The translations under genes were made by a program, and so were the position numbers. From Deinococcus sp. (lineage in GTDB: Bacteria > Deinococcota > Deinococci > JACQHA01), in assembly GCA_016199255.1 (NCBI GenBank), contig JACQHA010000051.1, positions 1-5,281 of the forward strand: DNA of 5,281 nt, in the 5' to 3' direction. The notes under the pieces were generated by a model. That model did not search any database. It saw only the letters and a program-made list of their open reading frames with translations, and had not been told where the DNA came from. Positions 4,875-5,281 of this stretch are shown in pieces; the stretch's first letter is position 1; each line of letters opens with the position of its first letter.

Positions 4875-4963
4875 AGGGGGGACCATTTGAGTACGTTAAC
4901 AAAGATGTTGCTCAAGAGCGGCACATGACTGGTGCCGCAGGTACCTGGAGGGAGAGAGCATGA
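4862..4963 (+). CDS. Possible 33-residue ORF overlapping the Rieske start by ATGA
   Basis: An ATG at 4862 opens 33 codons (MADVKGGPFEYVNKDVAQER at the start), ending in a TGA that overlaps the Rieske ATG as ATGA. The composition is charged and protein-like, and the overlap is typical of coupled genes. Against it, there is no Shine-Dalgarno before 4862, the third positions are not GC-biased as in the surrounding genes, and two hairpins fall inside it. The frame is open upstream only to 4832. It may be a leader peptide or a chance frame. Confidence 0.2.
   Translation: MADVKGGPFEYVNKDVAQERHMTGAAGTWRERA
4887..4915 (+). repeat. Bulged inverted repeat in the Rieske leader
   Basis: TTGAG (4887-4891) is complementary to CTCAA (4911-4915), enclosing AACA-AAGA-TGTT (4898-4909). 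It could be a bulged RNA hairpin or a protein-binding site. It is A/T-richer than its surroundings, so it could also be part of the promoter. Confidence 0.35.
4918..4938 (+). repeat. Perfect 7-bp hairpin just upstream of the Rieske ribosome binding site
   Basis: GCGGCAC (4918-4924) pairs with GTGCCGC (4932-4938) around the loop ATGACTG, 8 nt before the GGAGG of the Rieske gene. It leaves the Shine-Dalgarno free, so it could stabilise the mRNA 5' end or insulate the ribosome binding site. Confidence 0.6.
4947..4951 (+). promoter_or_regulatory. Ribosome binding site of the Rieske gene
   Basis: GGAGG lies 8 nt before the ATG at 4960 and fixes the start. Confidence 0.75.
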
Positions 4964-5281
4964 CCAAGCTACCGCGCAGGGGGTTTTTAGATTGGGTGCT
5001 GAGCGGAGGAGTGTTGGCCGTACTGGGCTGGACGCTGTACCCGATCCTGCGCTATCTCTTTCCGCCATCGCAGGCAGCATCGTCTGAGACCAATGTAGTG
5101 GCGGCCAAGCTAGGAGAGCTGGCGCCCAGCAGCGGCAAGGTGTTCCCTTTCGGCGACCACCCTGCCATCCTGGTCAGCACCCCGGCCGGGGAATTGCGGG
5201 CTTTCACCGCCGTTTGTACCCACCTGCAGTGCACGGTACAGTACCGGCCAGATGAGGGCATCATCTGGTGCGCTTGCCACA
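4960..5281 (+). CDS. Rieske 2Fe-2S iron-sulfur protein of a cytochrome bc1/b6f-type complex, 3' end outside window
   Basis: The window holds the first 107 residues. The N-terminus MTKLPRRGFLDW carries a twin-arginine motif (RRGFL, residues 6-10) followed by a hydrophobic helix (about 13-33) ending YLFPP, the usual uncleaved Tat-inserted anchor of quinol-oxidase Rieske proteins. The globular domain starts near residue 45 (VVAAKLGEL). Cluster-binding box 1 is CTHLQC (86-91: Cys86 and His88 bind the cluster, Cys91 forms the disulfide). Box 2 begins CACH (104-107: Cys104 and His107 bind, Cys106 completes the disulfide) and is cut by the window edge. Pro is more usual than Ala at position 105. In the complex it passes electrons from quinol to cytochrome c or f on the outer face of the membrane. 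Cytochrome b is expected downstream. Dioxygenase-type Rieske proteins lack this anchor, so a respiratory role is well supported. Confidence 0.93.
   Translation, partial: MTKLPRRGFLDWVLSGGVLAVLGWTLYPILRYLFPPSQAASSETNVVAAKLGELAPSSGKVFPFGDHPAILVSTPAGELRAFTAVCTHLQCTVQYRPDEGIIWCACH

Larger units (their letters stand above)
4610..4959. other. Long structured intergenic/leader region upstream of the Rieske gene
   Basis: This stretch of about 350 nt has no recognised gene but many inverted repeats: CCCCG-TGC-CGGGG (4657-4669); GCTCGCCG with CGGCGGAGC (4743-4763, one bulge); GGGACT with AGTCCC (4785-4815) competing with GAGGG/CCCTC (4783-4801) and GATGG/CCATC (4803-4818); then three consecutive hairpins between 4849 and 4938. 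It presumably holds the Rieske-operon promoter and leader. I found no convincing -35/-10 pair, and none of the riboswitch classes I know matches clearly. Confidence 0.45.

Noticed and set aside
4817..5080. 87-codon minus-strand ORF
   Set aside because: It is antisense to the Rieske N-terminus and its leader, with no motif or SD.
1..5281. CRISPR arrays, tRNA/rRNA genes, insertion sequences, attachment sites
   Set aside because: I saw no regularly spaced repeats, no tRNA-like cloverleaf, no transposase ORF with flanking terminal repeats, and no rRNA segments.

Overview
This window comes from a GC-rich bacterium (about 60% G+C by eye) with an electron-transport gene neighbourhood. Shine-Dalgarno sequences are strong (GGAGG types), intergenic GC-rich hairpins are frequent, and the proteins are exported or membrane-anchored redox proteins. 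The mix (a CcmA-like ATPase with a 'SHH...LYEDLTALENL' segment, c7-type multiheme cytochrome, EB_dh-type monoheme protein, ECF sigma with a DUF4367-like anti-sigma factor, and a Rieske protein with an RRxFL anchor) would suit Chloroflexota or a high-GC Firmicutes-related lineage. That placement is inference; no rRNA or marker gene is present to settle it.

Layout from left to right. 1-509 (minus): 5' part of a CcmA-like heme-exporter ATPase, running off the left edge. 510-780: no convincing gene. 781-807: intrinsic terminator for the next minus-strand gene. 825-1442 (minus): hexaheme cytochrome c built from two c7-type triheme modules. 1443-1810: divergent intergenic region with promoter candidates, small hairpins and a possible short leader ORF. 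1811-2821 (plus): exported monoheme EB_dh-family cytochrome. 2844-2871: hairpin between convergent genes. 2908-3690 (minus): membrane-spanning zinc-finger anti-sigma factor with a methionine/glycine-rich tail. 3693-4268 (minus): ECF sigma factor, upstream of and coupled to the anti-sigma gene. 4280-4304: inverted repeat between the sigma gene and a divergent small Gly/Met/Phe-rich ORF (4363-4563, plus) that is followed by a hairpin at 4584-4609. 4610-4959: non-coding or leader-like stretch with many inverted repeats. 4960-5281 (plus): N-terminal part of a Rieske 2Fe-2S protein, cut by the right edge within the second cluster-binding motif.

How the parts fit: the CcmA-like ATPase would serve cytochrome c maturation. 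The hexaheme and monoheme cytochromes are the products that need it. The Rieske protein probably opens a bc1/b6f-type quinol oxidase operon that could feed electrons to such cytochromes. The sigma/anti-sigma pair sits in the middle and is the obvious candidate local regulator. Its extracytoplasmic Met-rich tail, and a Met/Gly-rich small ORF divergent from it, suggest a metal- or redox-responsive circuit. That last point is a hypothesis, not something the sequence proves.
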